From positions 2,233,363 to 2,297,362 of the forward strand of contig NW_017804131.1 in NCBI RefSeq assembly GCF_001625305.1: DNA of 64,000 nt. The letters run 5' to 3'. Positions 53,731 through 64,000 of the stretch are shown here, piece by piece. Numbering within the stretch: position 1 is the stretch's first letter; every line of letters starts with the position of its first letter. Source of the DNA: Branchiostoma belcheri. Lineage: Eukaryota > Chordata > Leptocardii > Amphioxiformes > Branchiostomatidae. The translations under genes and the position numbers were made by a program. A model generated the notes under the pieces. The model did no database searches, had not been told where the DNA came from, and saw only the letters and a list, made by a program, of their open reading frames with translations.

Positions 53731-56700
53731 TTTTATGTGTGGTTCTCGGTGAAAAAAAATCATTTAACGTCGGCGATTATACCTTTTCCGGTGATAAGGC
53801 TGTGAGGTGGCATTGCGGGAGGTGTTAGGCGGTTTTGAATGTTTGTCGTGGGACAAATCTGTGTCGATCCTTTATCAGTTTATGCATGCACAAGCAGCCA
53901 GCAACATAAGACGTATTAAGGGTTAAGGCGCGCTACGCATGGGAAATGTCTTTATACAATTCGAGACCTCTTTCTTGCAGAATTAGTGCTTCAGAAGATG
54001 TATCTTATAGCTGGTTCTATCAAAACGATAATTATTATCAAACCAACAAGAAACGACAATATCACTAATTGCTGAGCATGGGCAAAATTGCACCGATCAT
54101 CCGTACGCACTTAGGAATCGCACAGTTCAGAATTGCGTGCTCGCTTCTGTCACCGTTAGTTGATTGTCAAGGGCAGAACGTTATCGGTCTAATGGACTTC
54201 GCAGTAGATAAACGTGTTTGTGAAAACCATGAAATCGTATACTTACCCATGCTATCATAAACACGTTTTTCTTCTTAATGGGCGTTTGGCACGCAAACCG
54301 GAGTACGCCATGATAATATTTGACATGTTTCTGTATTCAAATTGCAACAGCAATACACGTGGAGCATGTTTGGTTTCTGTAATGTGAACATTCACACGTA
54401 GGTGACCGTGTACAGTCCTATAAACACATTTGTATGGTCCAATTAAGCGTTTTCCTCGGCGCTCCTGTCGAGTTAAGCGCACTTCAGTTTTTATGGCAGA
54501 CATATTTATTGTCATAATTAGCTCCTTCCATTCCAAACCCATGATTCAGATTGTTGTGGTATTGAGCTGTCAATGTTCTCAATGTTCAACAAGTATAACC
54601 TATTAGACACGGAACATTAAAACAACATACAGTATCTGCAGGAAATGACATAGATCAAGACGGTCGACTAGTTTGCGTACCGTCACATTGATAACAGAGG
54701 ATCAAAACTGCGTTACAATATATCATGTAAGATGTGCTGTAGGAAAAGTATTCACCCATTGTATTTTGTAGTAATCTATTCATAGCATATTTACCAGGTC
54801 ATTGAACCTCCTTGCGTGAATTTGTTTTCCACATAGCAGAGGTTAAAGCCATAAAGCTGTACCTTTTCATCCCTGATGTTGAGTGCTTGCTCATTAAAGT
54901 GCGAACACTTGTTAGAATGGACGTCCATGTGACGCCATGATGTCAGGGCACTGCGAAACGCAAATATTTACCCATCAACACAGGATCACTGTTCCATGTA
55001 CCTGTTACTGAATACAGTTACACTCACAGCGGTGGCGTCTAACATGCTGATGCGCGGGGTTTAGCTTGTGAAGGTAACGAAGCCGTTTTTCTTATATCAT
55101 TCTAGGAGGGGAATACAGCTGTGTTCAGTTGATCACTACTACATGTGCAGCTATAACGTTAGCTCTATCGATATCGTTCTAGCGAATTCGCTTGAGGTTT
55201 TCTGCTGACAGAGAGCATAGTTTGCACATACGTGCGAAACCGTAATCTCTGTCATTCTTAGTTGTCATCATTAGACATAATGTATGACTGTGATCACTGC
55301 TTGCCACAATGCCATGACCTACGTTGGAGCATAACATCTCTGGTAAATACATGTACGGAGGAGGGGGGGGGGAGTCCAACTAACGTTCTAGTGAAGCTTA
55401 AGAGCGTCATCATCATTATGTATCCTTTAGCATCAAATAGAATGATCTATACTTAGATAGAAGGAATATGTCCTTTCGTACAAAGATATGAGGAAAATAA
55501 GACGACATTGTTGTGAACAGCAACATGTTATGCCCACCATCTAGCGTAACGTACAATGTAAGTAACGTTGTATTTTTGCTGCATTCCAGAAGTTGTTTTA
55601 TGACAGCACGTTGAAGTTGATTCAAAACATACTAACCTGAGCCATACAGTATTTTAGACAAATTTCACAAATCGGTAGAACCAGTTAAGGAATGTTATGG
55701 TCGATCACATTCTCCTTTGTTCTTATATTTAGCCACTAACGCCATTCGGCGGTGCACATATACGTACTTGGGTCATGTTTATTCGACACAATGCCTCTTC
55801 AATAAGACGTGAGTAGGTTAAACTTTAATCAGAGTGCCTGTTTGAGGCATAACCCTTGCATCACTTGTTTGCCCGGCTCGTAAAATACGATGACTTCCAA
55901 GCCTATTCTTAGCGGCCCAGCTGACCGAATAAACTCGTAGGAAAACACGGTTTCGTGAGGTCTCCGGGGTCGGTGGGTATTCCGGGCTGTGTCCACAATT
56001 TGCCAATGATGTTTACTGTTGATACTTTTACTTTGTACTACATTTACAGACAATGACGTAGCTACGTAGGTGTTTTCTGTACACTTCAAATGGGGGATTT
56101 TTCTACACCCTTATCATAGCTGCGTGTACTATTAATTACAGCGAACAGCACACAGTCATTGGGTACGTTTCCGCCATAAAATACCCAAATATAGAGGCTT
56201 GCCCCTCTTTTCGCAGTGGACTACGTGAAAAACTACCCAAAACATTCTGGGTAAATCAGATAATTGAGCCTACTTCATTTTTAATGCATAGTTCAGAAAC
56301 GGTGCCATAAAAAAGTGCACGATAGTCTGTAATTACCCGGGTATCTGATTTCATGCACTCGTGCATGAACTGTGGATTTAGACGTAGGCACGAAATCCCA
56401 CGTGGACATTCATCTATAACAGCTTTTAAAAGTGCCATCCTGTCAAGATCTAGTGTAATGAATACAAGAAGCACGGTCCACTGGCAGCATTTCACTGTTG
56501 TGTCGCTGTAAAAGTAAAGCCCCTCATGTGGCATCAATGATTTATAGCATGAAATATACACATACATTGAAAAGACGTCTTATCTTACTACAATAAACTG
56601 TTCAAAGATTGAAATAGCCACGTCACCAGCACTCATGTTTATATTCCACATCAGTTTTCTTACCAATATGACATCGCAACCCCCGTTTTTAAAACAATAA

Positions 56701-56750
56701 TCATTGATTTTTGTTTCTGCAGGTATGAATAACTGAGGGTTATCTTCCTT
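53731..56750. other. Intergenic upstream of gene H
   Basis: No coding exon is supported. A good acceptor (TTTTGTTTCTGCAG) ends at about 56722, just upstream of the gene H start, so a separate 5' UTR exon probably lies in this region. Confidence 0.4.
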
Positions 56751-56808
56751 AATTCTGTTGTCGCCATCAAACTCACACGAGCTCATGCGCTTGACTGCCA
56801 CTGGCAAA

Positions 56809-59800
56809 ATGGCGTACTCCATGGACGATATCGAACAAGCCCTGGACGGCTGTGCAGAGGACAGGGAGGTGGCCACGATCGTGGACGGGTTTCAGTCCCT
56901 GGACAACACGGCTCGGGCGCACCGCGCTCCGGAGAAACAGGAGGTTCTTGACCTGAGTTCTCGTGCGTGGAATAATCCGAAGAAAGGCAGAGGAAAAGTT
57001 GCGAAGATAAGTAAGATGTTTGAGGAGAACCACTTTCCGATTGATAAACGAAAACGGCAAGTCATGGATGGTGAACGGCCGTGGCAGAGGGAACTGAAAA
57101 TAAGAGATGAACGCAAGAAAACAAACCCCTTACCTGATAGTCAACCGTCAGAGAAAACCGCTGGTAGCTCAAAGGAGGACAGCAAGTCGAAAGTATCCCC
57201 CACAAAACATACAGAGACGAGCCATAATCATCAAACTAGTCCCAACTTGCGAAACTTTCCTAGCACAGATAAAGACACTATACCAAACGAAGTCAAAAAC
57301 ACTGAAGACAGCGTCCCAACTAGTGGCACAAATCATGTGGAACAGGCCATAAACGCAGATTCAGAAGAGTCTGTGAAGACTGAAGAACCAGTGCCAAATG
57401 AGATCCATAGTACAACGACTCAAATTGGTGACGCCCTAATTCACCCGCGCCATGATAACCAGAGCTCAGCACACGTACATCACGGCAACGACACTCTGCC
57501 TGTGGAGACAGGCACTGAGACGCTCAGCCAGGAACAGAAGGAACCAAATTTCGATCATAGCCATAAAAATGGTGACAGTTTACATGTGTCTAATGAGATG
57601 GAAGATCCCAGGAAAGACATACATGAAGAAAGAGACACCGTTCCTAGTAACATAGATGTGGAAAACAGCTGCCACGATACGTTACAGGAAAACGATGAGC
57701 ATCCAGTAGAGGTAGGTAGTGCCATGGATGGTTTGCCCTTTGTCATGGAGAGTTCGTTTGCACGAAGCCTTCAGCAAAGGACTAACCTTATGAGACAGAG
57801 CAAGGTAGAACACAGCACCGACAGTGATTCTGATGCTTCAAAAGCGGAGCTGGGACACCACCTGTTGGAGAGTGGTATCGCCGGTGGTCGCCGTGGCTAC
57901 AACAGTCGTCCGGAGGAAGCTGGCAATTTTACCGGCGGTGACGACCTTCAGCCAGAGCACAACGGGATCGAGCATACACAACAAAGCAGCGAAATGCCCC
58001 GTCATCCACAGATAAACGACCTAGTGCAAAAGTTTGAAGACTCCGGCATCGGATTTGCGAACAGCGACTTGATTCACGAACGAGAAAACGGCCTGACTCC
58101 GCTGTCGAGTGATGGCAGCGTGAGGACTCCATCTTCAACAGAAGAACACAGTCACAGGGACATCCTCGAGCCTGACCATCAGCACACACCCCGGCTACAC
58201 ACCATCCTCCACAACAAGGACCACGACAGTGACGAGCATCACGACGTGCGACCAAAAGGTCGGCATCATGTGAAGTTCGAGGATGACAGGAGACGAGCGG
58301 TGAACGGACTCCCGAACGGCCACACGGACTCCACCAAGAGAGCGCGCGACCAGAGGACTCAGGACCAGGCCATTGTGAAGTGTTCTTACCTTAGCAACGA
58401 GCTGGTCCGGATGTCGGAACTGTTGGATACGATGGACCCAGAGGTAAGTGGCTTGAATTTCCTGAAATTGCGCAAAAATTTTTGGGATGTATAATGACGA
58501 AACTGTGACGTGGGGCTATCAGGAAATAGCCACAGAAAAATCTTTAACTAGAAGCTCCATAAGTCCCTATTAACCGTTATTTCTGCTATACGGCGTCGTT
58601 CTGGGCCAATTCATTTGGCTGATTAAATGACGTTTTCGTACTAAACCATGGATATATTATCCTATGTGCTTGACCTTTGCATTTCCCTAGGAGCTGAAAT
58701 CGGCCCTGAAGAGACGTTTGAAGCGGAAAGACGCCAAACTGATCATGGCGATGAGCCTGCTTCTGCCCCGACACAGACATCCGCCAGCCTCCCAGCTCCA
58801 CTGTGTCAGGTGTCACAAGAACTACAACCCCAGGTAAGAGCAAACAAAGAATAAGCATGGCAGCTATGTAATAACCAAGGTTACGTGTTGGTTACAGTTA
58901 TATGTGTGTGTGTAGAACTCCATCCCTATTCACACATTCACAATTGTAGCTGAACATTGTGATCAGTGATATCAGATTTCATGATAATATATATAACATG
59001 TATACTGTATTTAGGAATAAGGACATTGATATTCAACAGCGCTAGCTACCAAATTTAGTGCTCCACTAAAGCTCACTATAATGACAACAATTGTGAATTA
59101 TTAGCTTCGTTCCTTGTAGTTGCAGTGCTTCTTTGACAAAATAGCCTTGGGTAGAATCGCTGGTTAGTGTCAGTGCGTGTGTGGGATGACAAGGCTGCTG
59201 TCAATCACTCCTATCTTCCCGTCAAACATCGGACACAATCGGGGCATGAAGAATGGATGGGGCTGTTAGTAATGTCCGTGTAGCTCTCCACACTCATAAA
59301 CTATTCATTCCTAAATTAAGTAACGAGTTGTATTCAAGAAAAGTGCGCCGCTGTGGCGTTTCAAGCTTGTTTTGATGTTTCGGGTATGATGTCCTGGCAT
59401 TCGCTGCTGTCGTCTCATTGGTGAGAAATATCCATTGCGAATTGCACCTTCCTTGGTATTTGGAACGATCGCGTATTAGTCATTTCATTTTCCATGGACT
59501 GTTAATCTAAGAATTCGAAAGTTAAAAAAAAGAAGGTAGCTAGACATGGTCCAGGCTTGCACTGAGAAGTGCTATAGGTATACCTAGATATGGCGATTGC
59601 ATTTCTAGTCCTTGGGGGAAAGGGTCTAATGATGATCTGGTTAAAAATGTATTATCGCAGTCACTCAGAACCACGGTCTTTGATCTTCCATTGCCAAGGT
59701 GGAGATTTATTGCGTTATATTTACGACCTCCATTGTTACGGATGAGCTCTGTTGCAATGGGACAAATTTATGGCTGCTATTAAAGGGAATATTTGCAGCA

Positions 59801-60588
59801 GGTTATGAAATATTGACGGAAGTTCACGCAGAACTGATGAGAGAAGCATGTTCATTTTTTTACATCGTAAAAACATCAGCATTGTACAGCGTGCACTCGC
59901 GTGAGGAATGGTGGGCATTTGTGAAGTAGTTGCTTACCTTGAGGTCCATTGAAACTATCTTGAAATTCGATGTAAAGCTCCAGAGAAGATATGGCAATGT
60001 TTGTTACTAGGAGCTAGGTGTTGCTGTTCCAAAGCGTTTTTGTTATTCTAGAACAAGCAACCGTCTGTCTCGTAATGGTTTCTCTGTTCTGTTTGTGATA
60101 GTTGTAATTAAACAATAGGTGCTTATATGACGTAATTTTGCCTAGTGATAGAACACATCTTTGCAGTTTGACACATCCGTTTTTCTTTACTTTTGGCGTG
60201 GTTAAAGTTCTTAGAAACACCCCAGTTTATTTAAAAGACGACGCCACTGAGTTGTACATGGTTTTCAATACAATATAGCCAAAGTAATAAGGTAAATGTT
60301 TTGTTTCATTCAAGATTTGACTCGGAACGCTGTGCCCTGAGCCACCCGAACAACTGTGTAGTCAAAAAGAAGGAACACTCGACCAGCACGACCTTCAAAT
60401 GCCGCGCGTGCTCGACAACGTTCCGGCTGACCAACATGACGTTTTACCAGGAGGGGGTGAACTCCTACATGACGGGGCTGTGCTTCTCCGGCAAACACAC
60501 CACCAACTCCAAGGACGTGGTGTACCAGTGTCACGGAGGGCCTGCAAAGACGTGCGAGGATCACGGCTGTGTGCTGTATTATGTCTGA
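56809..60588 (+). CDS. Gene H: disordered protein with Cys/His-rich C-terminus, 683 aa
   Basis: Three exons in phase: 56809-58443, 58691-58833 and 60315-60588 (2052 nt). The start at 56809 (AAAATGG) has the better Kozak context; an in-frame ATG at 56785 would add eight residues. The N-terminal ~110 residues look structured and then basic (MDDIEQALDGCAEDREV, SRAWNNPKKGRGKVAKISKM). Residues ~110-510 are polar and predicted disordered, rich in His, Glu, Ser and Asp. The C-terminus begins with a basic helix (KSALKRRLKRKDAKLIMAM) and ends in Cys/His clusters: HCVRCHKNY, CALSHP, FKCRAC, GLCFSGKH, YQCHGG, CEDHGC. These probably bind zinc. No family is recognised. It is likely nuclear or cytosolic, with no signal peptide. 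Confidence 0.85.
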
Positions 60589-61444
60589 TGGCGTAACCCA
60601 AAGCTGTATGGCTTTGTGTGCCAGCTACAAGTCTTTGTACGGATTGCACAAAAGCAACAACTATTCATATGAAGTACATTTTGACTCTTTGCAGCATGTA
60701 ACAGAATAGCAAAGTATTACATAGATTATATTTTAGTATTTCATAAGATGGAGAGAGTGTTGTGTTTTTTAATAGAAACTTAGTAAAATAGTAGCCATAT
60801 CATGATGTTGGAATACATGTGAGTTGCATGCCAAGACTTACATGGTATGTACATGTATTGGATTTCGTATTGTTGAACCGAGAAAAAGCTATGGAAAGGC
60901 GAATGTGAGCATTGACTTGGTTGTTCAAATGAGGTGCTATCTTCTATGTCTTTGTGCCATACAGCAGTCGTTGTTGAAAGAAAAGGGTAGAAAACGCCCA
61001 GATATCAAAAATCCTTTATACTATGTTTGATCTATAGCAGCCCATTTTCTTTCACAATTGTTAAGGCATGCAGTAGCCTACGAAATGAGGTCTTGAAAAA
61101 CATGGGGTTAAAGCAAACACATAATACATTAGAACACTACAAGTTTGTGTGTATGTTATACAAATTATGGAATAAACAAAATGTACAGTCATATTCTTCT
61201 AAAATTATAAATTATGCAAATCCAAGTTTCAATATGACAAAAAGATTTTATGATCTTGCTTGAAAATTTTTAAATTGTGTTAAGAATGAAAAAAGAGATT
61301 TTAAGGGTCTTTGTTGTTGCAGCAGAGAATTAAAACTTCAAAAATCTTTTATACATGTACAACAATTTTGAGGTATTAAAAGAAATACTGTATACCACGT
61401 ATGTTGTGATTGAAGCTGGAAGTATGAAGCACAAAATGTTTTGG

Positions 61445-61450
61445 AATAAA
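61445..61450 (+). promoter_or_regulatory. Polyadenylation signal candidate for gene H
   Basis: AATAAA lies about 860 bp past the gene H stop. Another plus-strand AATAAA lies at 61171-61176 and may be the main or an alternative signal. Confidence 0.4.
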
Positions 61451-61476
61451 GACAACACAACTGTGAATTTCTGGCT

Positions 61477-61482
61477 TTTATT
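61477..61482 (-). promoter_or_regulatory. Polyadenylation signal for the TOR gene
   Basis: TTTATT on the plus strand (AATAAA on the minus strand) lies about 340 bp past the TOR stop codon and only 26 bp from the converging plus-strand signal at 61445-61450. Confidence 0.55.
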
Positions 61483-61821
61483 GGGTTGTTGATATTAATT
61501 GATTATGTTTTTATAAGGTATGTACACTTCCACATTTTGTTTCATGATTAATCATAAGATTAGACCATCTACAAACACAACTTCCCCTCTGACAACATCC
61601 AGCTATAAGAAACAGAAACCTATATCCACGGCTTCTGTGTGTAATCAACCGATCCTGCTATAAGCCCACATACATGATCATTATTACAATTGCAACTGTA
61701 TATCGCAATGATTCTTTACGACATTACATAACAGCTTCCAGCCTGACTATTACAGACACTTCAGATGTAGTCACTGAAGTGGCAGGTCTGAAGTTATCAA
61801 AGGGATATCAAATGTCCAACA

Positions 61822-63279
61822 TCACCAGAAAGGACACCTGGAATTCAAAAACATTCCAACTGTTAGACACTGTTTTCAAGGTAGCCATAAAGCTGGCATA
61901 AATGTGTAACATTGCATAACTAGAAATATATCACATAGCATCAAGAAAAAAACTAGCACTCATGCAAATGTTTCAAATCACTACCCTCAATACTTGATTT
62001 CTAGAGTTTATCTTAGTGAAAAGTCATAGCATTTACAAATACAAAGTAAAATGTCATATAGAAAAATGTCTTCATATCATATACTAGTATCAGCTCTTAC
62101 TTAGAGTAGCCTGACCAATCAGAGCTAACTTACCATCCTATGTAGCACTGACACAGGTTCTCATGTGACGTAGCCTGACCAATCAGGAGCTCCACCTGAG
62201 TAGGCACTTCCAGCGACTCATCCTTGTTGAAGTCATGACCTGGGGACCAAAGGTGAAAGGTTAAAGATCAAAGTTAAACCTTAGCAATCATAATAAAAAA
62301 ACTGTACAAGTATATTTTAATTGATAAAAAAACATATTCCATAATAAGTTCAGCCTTACCTGTCAGCTTGTCCCTGACTCTGCTGATGATTTGCACTGCC
62401 TTCTTGTTCAAAGCCTCTGGTTTGGGGCCCTCACTGTCATCTATTGCAACATGCAGTAATGTTAGGCAAGGGTGTGTCTTTTTCCAATAACATGTATACA
62501 TCCCAAATCTATCATAAACATAAACACAATATTCAACTAGATTAAATCTTTACATAGAAAAAGAAGTACATGTAGAACAGAAACAAGTATATTGAGTGAA
62601 GTGTGTGACACCCATAAAAAGAAAGCTACAGTAGTAAGAAGTACTGTAACATGTACATGTACTTACCCCATGAAGCCTGCACAGACTCAGGCAGGCCCTT
62701 GTTCCTCTGAGTGGCCTGGCCAATCTCCTCAAGGGCATCTGATTTAGTGGAAAATTTTTAGTTTTAGTGCACAACACGGAGCAACCTAGTTTCTTGAGAA
62801 AACATCTTAAGACACACATTTGTACATTCAAAGGTTATAAACATGTATGAGAACTTAGAGTATTAAACTTAAAACACCATTCTTACCTGCTCCTGACTGG
62901 CTGGCCGAGTAAGACTCTGTCCTAGTCTTAGATCTCTTGCCTTTGGGGGCAGCTGGAAGCAAAGAGGGAACAGATTAACACAGTTTGTCATGGGTCAGTG
63001 AAATTTTTATGATAATATATTATACTGCTACATTTTTCACTATTTGCACAGATTCAGATATTGTTTGTCTATTGCATATCCATGGTAAACACAAAATATT
63101 TCAAAAGGTGCAGAACAAAAAGGTGATGAAAGACTGCACGTACTGTCCACCAGTCTCCAGTTCAGCAGAGGGTCGTACACGAAGGCCTCCAGCACGGCCA
63201 TGACAGAGTCCTTGTTGTCTCGCAGCACACGCATCACCTTCTCACACGTGATGCGGTAGTTCCCATCAATCCCTGTCAC
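61822..63279 (-). CDS. MTOR: TOR kinase, last six exons (partial)
   Basis: Exons in phase: 63279-63144, 62952-62887, 62738-62667, 62440-62360, 62239-62134 and 61837-61822, giving the last 158 residues. The sequence follows TOR closely: [24 protein letters not shown] (end of the kinase domain), then a Ser/Thr-rich linker ([13 protein letters not shown]), [17 protein letters not shown], and the FATC domain ([23 protein letters not shown]). The last exon supplies only the end of the split Trp codon plus Cys-Pro-Phe-Trp and a TGA. TOR is the Ser/Thr kinase of TORC1/TORC2 in nutrient and growth signalling; the FATC end is needed for kinase stability. The exons encoding the rest lie to the right, outside the window. 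Confidence 0.96.
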
Positions 63280-63770
63280 CTGGGGGACAGACAGAACCAT
63301 CAGAAACAGACACACACTCAGCATGTGCAACAACACAACTTGTATTGATTCTGATACCACACATCACAGAATTATCCCACAGTGGGTATGTGCACCAGTA
63401 CAGATTGGTGAGAGATCTAACAGAGCAAAGAAATTAATTCTTTCAGTCATGTGCAGCCGATGTCCCTTGCACCTCTTTCAATTAAGACATATACAGTGAT
63501 ATATGAGATTAATGATTTTACACATTCTGTCATACTTGAATGCACACACTTACCACTCCAGGCACAAATGTGACTATTGTATGAAAGGAGGTAAGTGGAT
63601 GGAAAAATCAAATAGACTGGCAAAAAAGTGGATTTGATAGGCAGGTGGTCCCATTACAAAAGTATACAAGTCGTAGTTGTGAGCTGGGGACTGATAAAGA
63701 GTTAAATGTTGACCTAGTAGTAGTAGAGGCTAGTACTGACCTCCATGGCAAACAATATGTGCGGCATTGA
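63280..63770. other. TOR intron
   Basis: This is intron between the exon starting at 63279 and the next upstream TOR exon, which I do not find before the window end. No conserved TOR peptide is visible here. Confidence 0.5.
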
Positions 63771-64000
63771 CTAATCAGCACCAAGGACAGATACAACAAT
63801 GGCCAACAAATAGCTACAATATGTACATGTATGGAAATGACCAATCAGCACCAAGGACAGATACAACAATGGCCAACCAACAGCTACAATGTGTATGCAA
63901 ATGACCAATCAGCACCAAGGACAGATACAACAATGGCCAACCAATAGCTACAATATGTATGCAAATGACCAATCAGCACCAAGGACAGATACAACAATGG
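63771..64000. repeat. Intronic minisatellite, 64-70 bp unit
   Basis: Tandem units start at 63771 (70 bp), 63841 (64 bp), 63905 (64 bp) and 63969 (cut by the window end). The core is CCAATCAGCACCAAGGACAG followed by ATACAACAATGGCCAAC. Copies differ by only a few bases, so the array is young or homogenised. Confidence 0.9.

Noticed and set aside
63741..63771. Possible upstream TOR mini-exon ending GCCATGGAG before GTCAGT, giving Ala-Met-Glu before VTGID
   Set aside because: The last three residues fit TOR, but the preceding ones do not resemble the conserved sequence and a stop lies just upstream. The true exon is probably outside the window.

Overview
The window is chordate-type invertebrate nuclear DNA, most likely a lancelet (Branchiostoma). 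The genes have many short exons and GT-AG introns, the motif TACATGTA recurs throughout, and families typical of deuterostomes are present (TNF receptors with and without a death domain, a BTB-Kelch protein, TOR kinase). There are no bacterial features. Exon models below were built by hand from splice sites and reading phase.

Layout. 1-6,000: mostly non-coding, with a 590-bp fold-back element, a tandem duplication holding two exon-like stretches, and two weak candidate exons on the minus strand. 6,080-19,233: three genes that share a coiled-coil module. Gene A (minus) and gene B (plus) are head to head and have long acidic low-complexity N-termini; gene C (plus, four exons, 840 aa) lies downstream. 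A and B each need a one-base frame change inside the acidic part, at short A-runs. 21,162-24,380: a BTB-BACK-Kelch gene (610 aa). 25,781-46,936: three tandem minus-strand TNF-receptor genes, E (455 aa), F (456 aa) and G (608 aa), with nearly the same exon-phase plan. G ends in a death domain. E and F instead end in short Asn/Thr-rich tails that carry RHIM-like cores (VQVGQGN and VQIGEKN). 46,940-56,780: no gene seen; MITE-like palindrome and a long CA repeat. 56,809-60,588: a 683-aa protein, disordered with a Cys/His-rich C-terminus. 61,822-63,279: the last six exons of the TOR kinase gene (minus), followed upstream by an intronic minisatellite that runs off the window.

How it fits together. 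The receptor trio is the most interesting part. One extracellular/transmembrane scaffold appears to have been combined with different last exons, giving either death-domain signalling or RHIM-type (functional amyloid) signalling directly from a TNF receptor. In vertebrates RHIMs are known in RIPK1, RIPK3, TRIF and ZBP1, not in TNF receptors. The coiled-coil trio is an unrecognised local family; X-box-like (RFX) motifs in its promoter regions hint at a ciliary role, which is an inference only.
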